DNA from: Lachnospiraceae bacterium
GTDB taxonomy: Bacteria > Bacillota > Clostridia > Lachnospirales > Lachnospiraceae
Reading direction: 5' to 3'
NCBI GenBank assembly: GCA_015057555.1
Contig: SVEC01000003.1
Coordinates: 141,984-205,983, forward strand
DNA: 64,000 nt
A model generated the notes under the pieces. The model saw only the letters and a list, made by a program, of their open reading frames with translations. It made no database searches and was not told the DNA's origin. Below, piece after piece: positions 41,484 to 49,592 of this stretch (position 1 is the stretch's first letter; every line of letters begins with the position of its first letter). The position numbers and the translations under genes are program-made.

Positions 41484-44051
41484 ATGGGATTATTTGAAAA
41501 GGTGTTTGGAACACACAGCGAGAAGGAACTAAAGAAAATCACACCACTTGTGGATAAGATTGAGGCTTTAGATTCTAAGATGCAGGCCTTAAGTGATGAG
41601 GAGCTTAAAGCAAAAACTTCAGAGTTTAAGGAAAGACTTGCCAAAGGGGAGACCTTAGATGATATTTTGGTAGATGCATTTGCAGTAGTTAGGGAGGCTT
41701 CTGCCAGAGTACTTAATATGAAGCATTACAGAGTTCAGCTTATGGGTGGTATCCTGCTTCATCAGGGTAGAATTCCAGAGATGCGAACAGGTGAAGGTAA
41801 GACCTTAGTGTCTACATTGCCTGCTTATTTGAATGCCTTAGAGGGGAAGGGTGTTCATATAGTTACAGTAAATGATTACCTTGCAAAGCGTGATGCTGAG
41901 TGGATGGGTCAGATTCATGAATTCCTTGGCCTTAAGGTAGGTGTTATTCTTAACAGCTATAATAAGGACCAGCGTCGCGAGGCTTATAATTGTGATATTA
42001 CCTATGTTACTAACAATGAGCTTGGTTTCGATTACCTTAGAGATAATATGGTTATATATAAGGAACAGTTAGTTCAGAGAGAGCTTAACTACGCCATCGT
42101 GGATGAGGTTGACTCTGTACTTATTGATGAGGCTAGAACTCCACTTATTATTTCAGGACAGAGTGGAAAGTCTACAGACCTTTACAAGATGTGTGACTAC
42201 CTTGCTAGACGTATGAAGCGTGGTACAGCATCTCTTGATGTTCGTAAGATTGATGCTCTTCTTGGAAATGTTCAGGAGGAGGATGGAGACTACCTGGTAG
42301 ACGAGAAGGATAAGCAGGTAGTACTTACTGCACAGGGTGTTAAGGAGGTTGAGCAGTTCTTCCACATTGAAAACTTCTCTGATGCAGAAAATCTTGATAT
42401 TCAGCACAATATGCAGCAGGCTCTTAAGGCCCATGCACTTATGTTTAAGGACAAGGACTACGTTGTAGACGGAGACCAGGTTCTTATAGTAGATGAGTTT
42501 ACCGGACGTATTATGCCAGGTAGAAGATTCTCAGATGGTCTTCACCAGGCTATAGAGGCAAAGGAAAATGTTAAGGTTAAGAGAGAAAGTAGAACTCTTG
42601 CCACTATTACCTTCCAGAACTTCTTTAACAAGTACAATAAGAAGGCTGGTATGACTGGTACAGCTCTTACTGAGGAGAATGAGTTTAGAGAGATTTACGG
42701 CATGGACGTTGTTGAGGTTCCTACTAATCTCCCAGTAGCAAGAATAGATCATCAGGATTCTGTATTTAAGACAAAGAGAGAGAAGCTGAATGCTATAGTT
42801 GCATCTGTAGCTGAAGCTCATGAGAAGGGACAGCCAGTTCTTGTTGGTACAATTACCATCGATGCATCAGAAGAGCTTAGTAAGATGCTTTCTAAGAAGG
42901 GAATTCAGCACAAGGTACTTAATGCTAAGTTCCATGAGATGGAGGCAGAAATCGTTGCAAATGCAGGTCAGAAGGGTGCCGTTACCATAGCCACAAATAT
43001 GGCTGGTCGTGGTACTGATATTAAGCTTGGAGAAGGCGTTGCAGACCTTGGTGGTCTTAAGATTATAGGTACAGAGAGACATGAGTCTCGTCGTATTGAT
43101 AATCAGCTTAGAGGACGTTCCGGTAGACAGGGAGACCCAGGTGAGTCAAAGTTCTACCTTTCACTGGATGATGACCTTATGAGACTTTTCGGTTCAGAGA
43201 AGGTTAAGGCAATATATGATACTCTTAGAATTCCAGAAGGTCAGGAGATTGTACACGGTACAATTACCAAGTTCATAGAGAAGGCCCAGAAGAAGATAGA
43301 GGGTAACAACTTTGCCATAAGAAGAAATCTTCTGGAGTACGACCAGGTAAATAATGACCAGAGAGAGGTTATCTACGCAGAGCGTAGAAGAGTTCTTGAT
43401 GGTGAGAATATGAGAGAGCCTATATTTAAGATGGTTCAGGAAACTGTAGAGGCCTATGTTGACAGAACCTGTTCAGCAGACCTTACTCCGGAAGAGTGGG
43501 AGCTTGAGGAGCTTAACAGAACGCTTATACCAATCATTCCATTTGAGAAGATTGAGCTTACTGAGAAGGAGATGAACTCAGGTAACGTTAAGGCCTTCAA
43601 GCAGAGACTTAAGGAGGAGGCTGCCAAGATTTACGAGGCTAAGGAGGCAGAGTTCCCAGAGTCAGAGCATATGAGAGAGGTAGAGAGAGTGCTCCTATTA
43701 AAGGTTATTGATAAGAAGTGGATGTCTCATATCGATGATATGACACAGCTTCGTCAGGGTATTTCTCTTCAGGCATATGGTAGCAAGGATCCTGTAGTTG
43801 AGTATAAGTTTACAGGCTTTGATATGTTCAATGATATGAAGAACGCTATCCGTGAGGATACTGTTAAGTTAATTCTTCATGCTAGAATCGAGCAGAAGGT
43901 TGAGCGTGAGGAGGTTGCTAAGGTAACTGGAACTAACAGAGATGATTCTGTTAAGCAGGGACCTGTTAAGAGAGATTCCGCAAAGATTGGACGTAACGAC
44001 CCATGTCCTTGTGGCTCAGGCAAGAAGTATAAGGTTTGCTGTGGCAGATAG
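41484..44051 (+). CDS. secA: Protein translocase subunit SecA
   Basis: 855 residues. The ATPase motor has RTGEGKTL (Walker A, near residue 100) and the [19 protein letters not shown] block. [30 protein letters not shown] and [14 protein letters not shown] are in nucleotide-binding fold 2. The C-terminal [13 protein letters not shown] is the zinc-binding tail that touches SecB or ribosomes. It drives proteins through SecYEG and would export the signal-peptide proteins seen here. ATG 41484 lies behind TTGGAGG. Length is normal for Clostridia. Confidence 0.98.
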   Translation: MGLFEKVFGTHSEKELKKITPLVDKIEALDSKMQALSDEELKAKTSEFKERLAKGETLDDILVDAFAVVREASARVLNMKHYRVQLMGGILLHQGRIPEMRTGEGKTLVSTLPAYLNALEGKGVHIVTVNDYLAKRDAEWMGQIHEFLGLKVGVILNSYNKDQRREAYNCDITYVTNNELGFDYLRDNMVIYKEQLVQRELNYAIVDEVDSVLIDEARTPLIISGQSGKSTDLYKMCDYLARRMKRGTASLDVRKIDALLGNVQEEDGDYLVDEKDKQVVLTAQGVKEVEQFFHIENFSDAENLDIQHNMQQALKAHALMFKDKDYVVDGDQVLIVDEFTGRIMPGRRFSDGLHQAIEAKENVKVKRESRTLATITFQNFFNKYNKKAGMTGTALTEENEFREIYGMDVVEVPTNLPVARIDHQDSVFKTKREKLNAIVASVAEAHEKGQPVLVGTITIDASEELSKMLSKKGIQHKVLNAKFHEMEAEIVANAGQKGAVTIATNMAGRGTDIKLGEGVADLGGLKIIGTERHESRRIDNQLRGRSGRQGDPGESKFYLSLDDDLMRLFGSEKVKAIYDTLRIPEGQEIVHGTITKFIEKAQKKIEGNNFAIRRNLLEYDQVNNDQREVIYAERRRVLDGENMREPIFKMVQETVEAYVDRTCSADLTPEEWELEELNRTLIPIIPFEKIELTEKEMNSGNVKAFKQRLKEEAAKIYEAKEAEFPESEHMREVERVLLLKVIDKKWMSHIDDMTQLRQGISLQAYGSKDPVVEYKFTGFDMFNDMKNAIREDTVKLILHARIEQKVEREEVAKVTGTNRDDSVKQGPVKRDSAKIGRNDPCPCGSGKKYKVCCGR

Positions 44052-44084
44052 TCCCAGCAATACCTTTGTAAAGAAGGTGATTAA

Positions 44085-45204
44085 GTGTTAGAGTTAGATC
44101 AGTACAAGTTTATACTTGGAGAATATAAAACTCCACTTAGTGAAGTGAGGGATTCACTTTGACATAGCAGGTAAGACTATGCGGATTGAGCTTCTGGAGG
44201 GTAAGCTGGAGCAGCCAAGCTTCTGGGACAATGTGTCAGAAAGTCAAAATGTTATGAAGGAGCTGAAAAATCTTAAGGATACTATAGAGGAATTTGAAGA
44301 GCTTAAGGGACAGTACGAAGATATTGAAACTATGATTTCTCTTGTGGAAGAGGAAAATGATGAAAGCTTTGTGGGTGAAATTGGAGAGCTGTTAGATTCC
44401 TTTAAAACTAACTTTGATGCATTTAAGATAAAAACTCTTTTGTCTGGAGAGTTTGACGGTAACAATGCAGTTCTTACCCTTCATGCCGGAACAGGTGGCA
44501 CTGAAGCATGTGATTGGGTTAGTATGCTTTATCGCATGTATCAGCGTTGGGCTGACAAGAAGGGCTTTAGCTTAGAGGTTTTAGATTATCTGGATGGTGA
44601 AGAGGCTGGAATTAAGTCAGTAACATTTCAGGTGAATGGCATCAATGCTTACGGCTTCTTAAAATCCGAGAAGGGTGTTCACAGATTGGTTAGAATTTCC
44701 CCGTTTAATGCGGCGGGAAAGAGACAGACCTCCTTTGCAGCTCTTGATGTAATGCCTGAGATTAATGAAGAAATAGAGATAGAGATTAATGATGAGGACC
44801 TTCGTATAGACAAGTACCGCTCAAGTGGTGCTGGAGGTCAGCATGTAAATAAGACTGAATCTGCAATTAGAATAACACATATTCCTACTGGAGTTGTGGT
44901 TCAGTGTCAAAATGAAAGGTCACAGCATAGCAATAAGGATAAGGCTATGAAAATGCTTAAGGCTAAGCTGTATCTTATAAAACAGCAGGAAAATCTGGAG
45001 AAAATATCAGATATTCGTGGTGAGGTAACTGATAATGGCTGGGGTAGCCAGATTCGTTCCTACGTTCTTCAACCATACACCATGGTTAAGGACCATAGAA
45101 CTAGTCAAGAGGTTGGTAATGCCCAGGCGGTTTTGGATGGTGACATAGATCCATTTGTGAATGCCTACTTAAAATGGATTAACACCGCAGGAAAAGAGGA
45201 GTGA
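44085..45204 (+). CDS. prfB: Peptide chain release factor 2 (with +1 programmed frameshift)
   Basis: The product is read in two frames: 25 codons from GTG 44085 to CTT 44157-44159, then a +1 shift over T44160 at the TGA, continuing from GAC 44161 to 45204; total 372 residues. RF2 ends translation at UGA and UAA. ISPFNAAGKRQTSFAALDVM carries the SPF anticodon-like tripeptide; SSGAGGQHVNKTESAI holds GGQ, which triggers peptide release. If the shift is ignored, the gene would appear to start at ATG 44179 without a ribosome site. AAGGTGA precedes the GTG. It follows secA by 33 bp, as in many Firmicutes. Confidence 0.95.
44145..44163 (+). promoter_or_regulatory. prfB: RF2 autoregulatory frameshift site
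   Basis: GTGAGGGATTCACTTTGAC: the slippery CTT (44157-44159) followed by TGA C at 44160-44163, with the SD-like GAGGG upstream. In E. coli this is AGGGGG-TAT-CTT-TGA-C. When RF2 is scarce, the slow stop at UGA lets the ribosome shift +1. The GAGGG here lies farther from CTT (7 bases rather than 3). Confidence 0.9.
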
Positions 45205-45208
45205 TAAT

Positions 45209-45691
45209 ATGGCAGAGATAAAGTATATGGTTTTTGGATTAGAGGATCAATTGTACAGCCTTAAGCTCTCAAATATTAACGGTATAGAGTACATTTACAA
45301 TATAGTACCTGTACCTGCTGGAGCCAAGTTTATGAAGGGTATCATACACCTTCGTAACCAAATTGTGCCTGTATTTAATCTGAAGGAAAAGTTTGGAATA
45401 GAGGAAACAAACACCAGCACAGAGAAGCAGCTTCTCATAACAGAGACCCACGGTATGAAGCTTGCCATAGAGGTTGACTCAGTTAAAGGTATTATCCCAG
45501 TACCAGAGGAAGATATCAAAAAGGTTCCAGAAGTGGTAAAGGGCGGAGATACAGGCTATTTGGAGAATGTAATTAAGGTTACGCTTCCAGAGACTATGAA
45601 AACAGAGATAGTAATTACTATTTCCATAGATAACCTTATGCCAGATGCTGACTTTGATAATATTTCCAGCTCCATAGAGGGTATGGAATAA
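45209..45691 (+). CDS. cheW: Chemotaxis coupling protein CheW
   Basis: 160 residues. YMVFGLEDQLYSLKLSNING, the AKFMKGIIHLRNQIVPVFNL segment and MKLAIEVDSVKGIIPV follow the CheW fold (two five-stranded beta barrels). CheW links chemoreceptors to the CheA kinase. Here it stands alone between prfB and hom, without other chemotaxis genes, 4 bp after prfB, so it is carried on a housekeeping transcript. Partners must be encoded elsewhere. Confidence 0.9.
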   Translation: MAEIKYMVFGLEDQLYSLKLSNINGIEYIYNIVPVPAGAKFMKGIIHLRNQIVPVFNLKEKFGIEETNTSTEKQLLITETHGMKLAIEVDSVKGIIPVPEEDIKKVPEVVKGGDTGYLENVIKVTLPETMKTEIVITISIDNLMPDADFDNISSSIEGME

Positions 45692-45729
45692 ATTGACTAG
45701 AAAATAAATTGCAAGAGGAGATTTTGAGG

Positions 45730-46929
45730 ATGATAAATATTGCAGTTCTTGGATACGGTACAGTTGGTTCAGGTGTTGTAGAGGTAATCAACACTAACCA
45801 TGCTAGCATTAATAAGAGAGCAGGTCAGGACATCAATATTAAGTATGTTCTTGACCTAAGAGAGTTTCCTGGAGATCCAGTTCAGGAGATATTGGTACAT
45901 GATTATAATGTGATTTTAAATGACCCTGAGGTTAAAATAGTAGTTGAGGTTATGGGCGGAATTAATCCTGCTTATAGCTTTGTTAAGAGTGCACTTGAGG
46001 CTGGTAAGAGCGTTTGTACTTCAAATAAGGAGCTTGTGGCTGCACATGGTGCTGAGCTTCTTGAGATTGCTAAGGAGAACAAGGTTAACTTCTTGTTTGA
46101 GGCAAGTGTAGGCGGTGGAATTCCTATAATTAGACCACTTAATCAGTCACTTACAGCAGATGAGATTACTGAGATTACAGGAATATTAAATGGTACAACT
46201 AACTACATATTAAGTAAGATGACTGACGAGGGCTCAGATTTTGATTCAGTATTAAAAATTGCTCAGGAGAAGGGCTATGCTGAAAGAAATCCTGAGGCTG
46301 ACGTAGAGGGCTATGATGCTTGTAGAAAGATAGCAATACTTACATCCCTTGCTCTTGGTAAGCAGGTAGATTATCAGGATATACATACAGAGGGAATTAC
46401 TAAGATTACAGACGCGGAGATTAAGTACGCTAAGGCACTTGGCGGTTCAATAAAGCTACTTGGTATGAGTAAGTTTGTAGATGGTACTACATATTCTATG
46501 GTAGCTCCATTTATTATTGGTGGAGACCATCCACTTGCTACAGTAAGTGGAGTGTTCAACGGAATATTTATCAATGGTAACGTTCTTGGTGACACTATGT
46601 TTTACGGTAGAGGAGCTGGTAAGCTTCCTACAGCCAGTGCTGTTGTAGCTGATGTAGTAGACGCAGTTAAGCATCAGGGTACAAATATAATGACCATTTG
46701 GGAAAAGGACAAGGTAACACTTGGAGATATGAGTACCTTTGAGTGTAAGTTCTTTGTTAGAGCTAACAATACTAAGGCAGAGATTGAGACTGCATTTGGT
46801 GCAGTTGAATATGTTACTGTTGATGGTCTCGACGAGGTTGCTTTTGTAACAGAGAAGATGGCAGAGGGAGACTTTGACGAAAAGGTCAAGGCTCTTGATA
46901 TGATTTATAGGTTAAGAACAGCATTATAA
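45730..46929 (+). CDS. hom: Homoserine dehydrogenase
   Basis: 399 residues. N-terminal Rossmann motif VLGYGTVGSGVVEV, then the catalytic domain with GKSVCTSNKELVAAHG, FEASVGGGIPIIRPL and ILNGTTNYILSKM. The C-terminal 80 residues look like an ACT domain for feedback by threonine. It reduces aspartate semialdehyde to homoserine for threonine and methionine. ATG 45730 is preferred (AGAGGAG upstream); an in-frame start at 45709 is not. Co-transcribed with the ApgM-type gene (9-15 bp gap) and lysC. Confidence 0.95.
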   Translation: MINIAVLGYGTVGSGVVEVINTNHASINKRAGQDINIKYVLDLREFPGDPVQEILVHDYNVILNDPEVKIVVEVMGGINPAYSFVKSALEAGKSVCTSNKELVAAHGAELLEIAKENKVNFLFEASVGGGIPIIRPLNQSLTADEITEITGILNGTTNYILSKMTDEGSDFDSVLKIAQEKGYAERNPEADVEGYDACRKIAILTSLALGKQVDYQDIHTEGITKITDAEIKYAKALGGSIKLLGMSKFVDGTTYSMVAPFIIGGDHPLATVSGVFNGIFINGNVLGDTMFYGRGAGKLPTASAVVADVVDAVKHQGTNIMTIWEKDKVTLGDMSTFECKFFVRANNTKAEIETAFGAVEYVTVDGLDEVAFVTEKMAEGDFDEKVKALDMIYRLRTAL

Positions 46930-46944
46930 TCGGAGGAAATGGAC

Positions 46945-48147
46945 ATGAAGTATGTTATTGTTCTGGGAGATGGAATGGCAGACTATCCTATAGATGCTAT
47001 AGGTGGGATGACACCACTTGAGTATGCCAAGACGCCTACCCTTGATATGCTTTCAGCTAAATCAGAGATAGGCTTGGTTCACACTATTCCAGAGGGAATG
47101 AGCCCGGGAAGTGATACAGCAAACCTTTCAGTTATAGGCTATGACCCAAAGGTTTATTATTCAGGTCGTTCACCACTTGAAGCACTTAGTATAGGTGTGG
47201 ATATGGAGACAACAGATATATCCTTTAGATGTAATATAGTTACTCTTAGTGAGGATGAGGAAGAGTACGAGAAGAAGACAATCATAGACCACAGCTCCAG
47301 TGAGATTTCAACTGAGGATGCAGCGGTTCTTCTTGAGGCAGTTCGCGCAGAGCTTGAGGATGACATTTATAAGTTCTATGTGGGAACCAGCTACAGACAT
47401 TTAACCATATGGAAGAACGGAAAAGTGTTGCCACTTACACCACCTCATGATATACTCACTAAGGTTATTGGAGAGTATCTTCCAGAGGATGAGGTTCTTC
47501 GCAATATGATGAAGAAGAGTTATGACATTCTTGCTAACCATCCTATCAATGTTGAGAGGAAGAAGCAGGGACTTAATCCTGCTAATTCTATCTGGTTCTG
47601 GGGAGCAGGTACAAGACCGGCACTTACTTCATTTGAGGAGAAGAACAAGAAGAATGGTGTTATGATTTCTGCAGTAGACCTTCTTAAGGGTATAGCTGTG
47701 GGAGCAGGACTTACTAATATAGAGGTTGAGGGAGCGAACGGCGGACTTCATACTAACTATGAGGGTAAGGCAAATGCTGCTGTTAAGGCACTTACCTCAG
47801 ATGGCTTTGATTTTGCATACATTCATGTGGAGGCTCCAGACGAGATGGGTCATCAGGGAAGTATGGAGAGAAAGATTCAGGCTATCGAAAATTTGGATGA
47901 GAAGGTAATTAAGGTAGTATATGATGAATTAACCGCATCTGGTGAAGATTTCAGAATGCTTGTGCTTCCGGACCATCCAACACCAATTGTACTTAGAACA
48001 CATTCCAGTGAGCCTGTTCCATACATTTTGTATGACAGTACTAGTCACAAAGAATCTGTTTTAAAATATAACGAGAAGGACGCAAAGGCCGGTGGAATAT
48101 ACGTGGCTGAGGGTCATACACTAATTGACCACCTTTTCGAAAATTAA
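46945..48147 (+). CDS. Cofactor-independent phosphoglycerate mutase, ApgM type (possible homoserine kinase)
   Basis: 400 residues of the alkaline-phosphatase superfamily: VIVLGDGMADYP (metal site), SPGSDTANLSVIGYDP with the catalytic Ser in a SDTAN context, HVEAPDEMGHQG and VLPDHPTPIVLRTHS carrying metal His/Asp. The length and motifs are of archaeal-type ApgM. It sits between hom and lysC, and no classical thrB is in the window. Members of this family in other bacteria have been proposed to act as homoserine kinase, which would complete this operon; that is an inference here. ATG 46945 has GGAGG 8 bp upstream; ATG 46939 is too close to it. Confidence 0.82.
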   Translation: MKYVIVLGDGMADYPIDAIGGMTPLEYAKTPTLDMLSAKSEIGLVHTIPEGMSPGSDTANLSVIGYDPKVYYSGRSPLEALSIGVDMETTDISFRCNIVTLSEDEEEYEKKTIIDHSSSEISTEDAAVLLEAVRAELEDDIYKFYVGTSYRHLTIWKNGKVLPLTPPHDILTKVIGEYLPEDEVLRNMMKKSYDILANHPINVERKKQGLNPANSIWFWGAGTRPALTSFEEKNKKNGVMISAVDLLKGIAVGAGLTNIEVEGANGGLHTNYEGKANAAVKALTSDGFDFAYIHVEAPDEMGHQGSMERKIQAIENLDEKVIKVVYDELTASGEDFRMLVLPDHPTPIVLRTHSSEPVPYILYDSTSHKESVLKYNEKDAKAGGIYVAEGHTLIDHLFEN

Positions 48148-48174
48148 GACATTAAACTTTTTTAGGAGGAATAT

Positions 48175-49377
48175 ATGTTAATAGTTAAGAAGTTTGGCGG
48201 TACTTCAGTTGCCAACAAGGAAAGAATTTTTAACGTAGCCAGAAGATGTATCGAGGATTATCAGGCAGGACATGACGTAGTTGTTGTACTTTCAGCTATG
48301 GGCAAGTACACTGATGAGCTTATTGAGATGGCAAAGGATATTAACGAGCTACCACCTAAGAGAGAGATGGATATGCTTTTCACTATCGGAGAGCAGATGT
48401 CAGTAGCACTTATGGCTATGGCCATGAATAAGCTTGGAGTTCCAGCTATATCTCTCAATGCATTTCAGGTAGCTATGCATTCCACATCTGTATATGGTAA
48501 TGCAAGATTAAAAAGAATCGACAGCGAAAGAATTAGACACGAGCTTGAGGCTAGAAAGATTGTAATCGTAACTGGTTTCCAGGGTGTTAACAAGTACGAT
48601 GATTACACTACACTTGGTCGTGGTGGCTCAGATACTACAGCAGTTGCACTTGCTGCAGCACTTCATGCAGACAAATGTGAGATTTACACAGATGTAGATG
48701 GTGTATTTACAGCAGACCCACGTAAGGTACCTAACGCTCGTAAGCTTGATGCAGTTACCTATGACGAGATGCTTGAGCTTGCTACACTTGGAGCGGGAGT
48801 TCTTCACAACCGTTCAGTAGAGCTTGCTAAGAAGTATGGTGTAAGAATGGTTGTACGTTCTAGTTTAAATACTACAGAGGGAACAGTAGTTAGAGGAGGA
48901 AGTAAAATGGAAAAAATGCTTGTAAGTGGTGTGGCAGGAGATGCTGACACAGCTAGAATTGCTATAGTAGGATTAAAGGATGAGCCAGGTGTTGCATTTA
49001 AGGTGTTCAATGCATTGGCTAAGCACAATATCAATATCGATATGATTCTTCAGTCAGTTGGTAGAAAGGGAACTAAGGATATTTCCTTTACAACTAGTCA
49101 GGATAGTGCAGATGAGGCTGCTAAGGTTATCAATGAGAATTTCAGTGATTTCGAGAGCATTGACGTAGATACAAATGTTGCTAAGGTTTCAATTGTAGGA
49201 GCTGGTATGCAGTCAAATGCAGGTGTTGCAGCTAAGATGTTCGAGGCGCTTTATGATGCTAACATTAACATCAGAATGATTTCAACATCAGAAATCAGAG
49301 TAACAGTACTTATCGACGAGGATAAGATGGAGAGAGCTATGGGCGCTGTTCATGATAAGTTTGCTTTAGGTGAGTAA
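48175..49377 (+). CDS. lysC: Aspartate kinase
   Basis: 400 residues. KKFGGTSVANKERI at the start, the substrate-binding TTLGRGGSDTTAVALAAAL and YTDVDGVFTADPR blocks, and two C-terminal ACT domains (KDEPGVAFKVFNALAKHNIN and GAGMQSNAGVAAKMFEALYD) that bind lysine/threonine. First step from aspartate to lysine, threonine and methionine. The AGGAGG site is strong. Last gene of the hom-apgM-lysC group; a hairpin terminator follows at 49410. Confidence 0.96.
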   Translation: MLIVKKFGGTSVANKERIFNVARRCIEDYQAGHDVVVVLSAMGKYTDELIEMAKDINELPPKREMDMLFTIGEQMSVALMAMAMNKLGVPAISLNAFQVAMHSTSVYGNARLKRIDSERIRHELEARKIVIVTGFQGVNKYDDYTTLGRGGSDTTAVALAAALHADKCEIYTDVDGVFTADPRKVPNARKLDAVTYDEMLELATLGAGVLHNRSVELAKKYGVRMVVRSSLNTTEGTVVRGGSKMEKMLVSGVAGDADTARIAIVGLKDEPGVAFKVFNALAKHNINIDMILQSVGRKGTKDISFTTSQDSADEAAKVINENFSDFESIDVDTNVAKVSIVGAGMQSNAGVAAKMFEALYDANINIRMISTSEIRVTVLIDEDKMERAMGAVHDKFALGE

Positions 49378-49385
49378 GTATAAAC

Positions 49386-49448
49386 TTTAAATCAGGATAG
49401 AGATGTGATAAAATACAGTTATGATTTTAGGGTCGTAACTGTATTTTG
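49386..49448 (+). promoter_or_regulatory. Promoter running into a terminator-like hairpin (copy 2 of 5)
   Basis: TTTAAA (49386-49391), 17 bp, TAAAAT (49409-49414) with TG before it (extended -10). The hairpin AAAATACAGTTA (49410-49421) / TAACTGTATTTT (49436-49447) begins inside the -10 box. It ends lysC transcripts and may also stop its own. The 15-bp string TGATAAAATACAGTT is identical at 52156 and 57681. Confidence 0.6.
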
Positions 49449-49545
49449 CGTTAACAATGAGCCAAGTGGATTCATGCTTGCATGATAATCCATTTGGCGA
49501 ATGTACATCACTGAGTATACTATGTATGCGATGTGAGTGTTAACG
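49449..49545 (+). ncRNA. Candidate structured element: three-way junction
   Basis: An outer stem CGTTAACA (49449-49456) / TGTTAACG (49538-49545) encloses two hairpins. Hairpin 1: GCCAAGTGGATT (49461-49472) / AATCCATTTGGC (49487-49498), with inner ATGC/GCAT. Hairpin 2: TCAC, TGAG, TATAC, loop TAT, GTATG, CGAT, GTGA (49508-49536). Hairpin 2 keeps the TGAG/CGAT internal loop of the repeat at 10389 while the stem bases differ on both sides. It may be a small RNA, a leader element of the next gene or a repetitive element. Confidence 0.4.
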
Positions 49546-49547
49546 TA

Positions 49548-49577
49548 ACCGAGTAGGGGATATCCTGCTCGGTTTTT
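49548..49577 (+). terminator. Terminator-like hairpin before the ChW gene
   Basis: ACCGAGTAGG pairs with CCTGCTCGGT (one mismatch) and is followed by TTTT. It is 15 bp upstream of the ChW protein ATG, almost touching its ribosome site (GGGAGG), so it could act as attenuator. Confidence 0.7.
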
Positions 49578-49592
49578 GAAGGGAGGATACAA

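Noticed and set aside
44179..45204. prfB starting at ATG 44179
   Set aside because: No ribosome site, the N-terminal 31 residues would be missing, and the CTTTGAC frameshift site with an upstream GTG and AAGGTGA explains the true start.
45692..45729. T-box or amino-acid riboswitch before hom
   Set aside because: The gap to cheW is only about 38 bp, too short for such an element.
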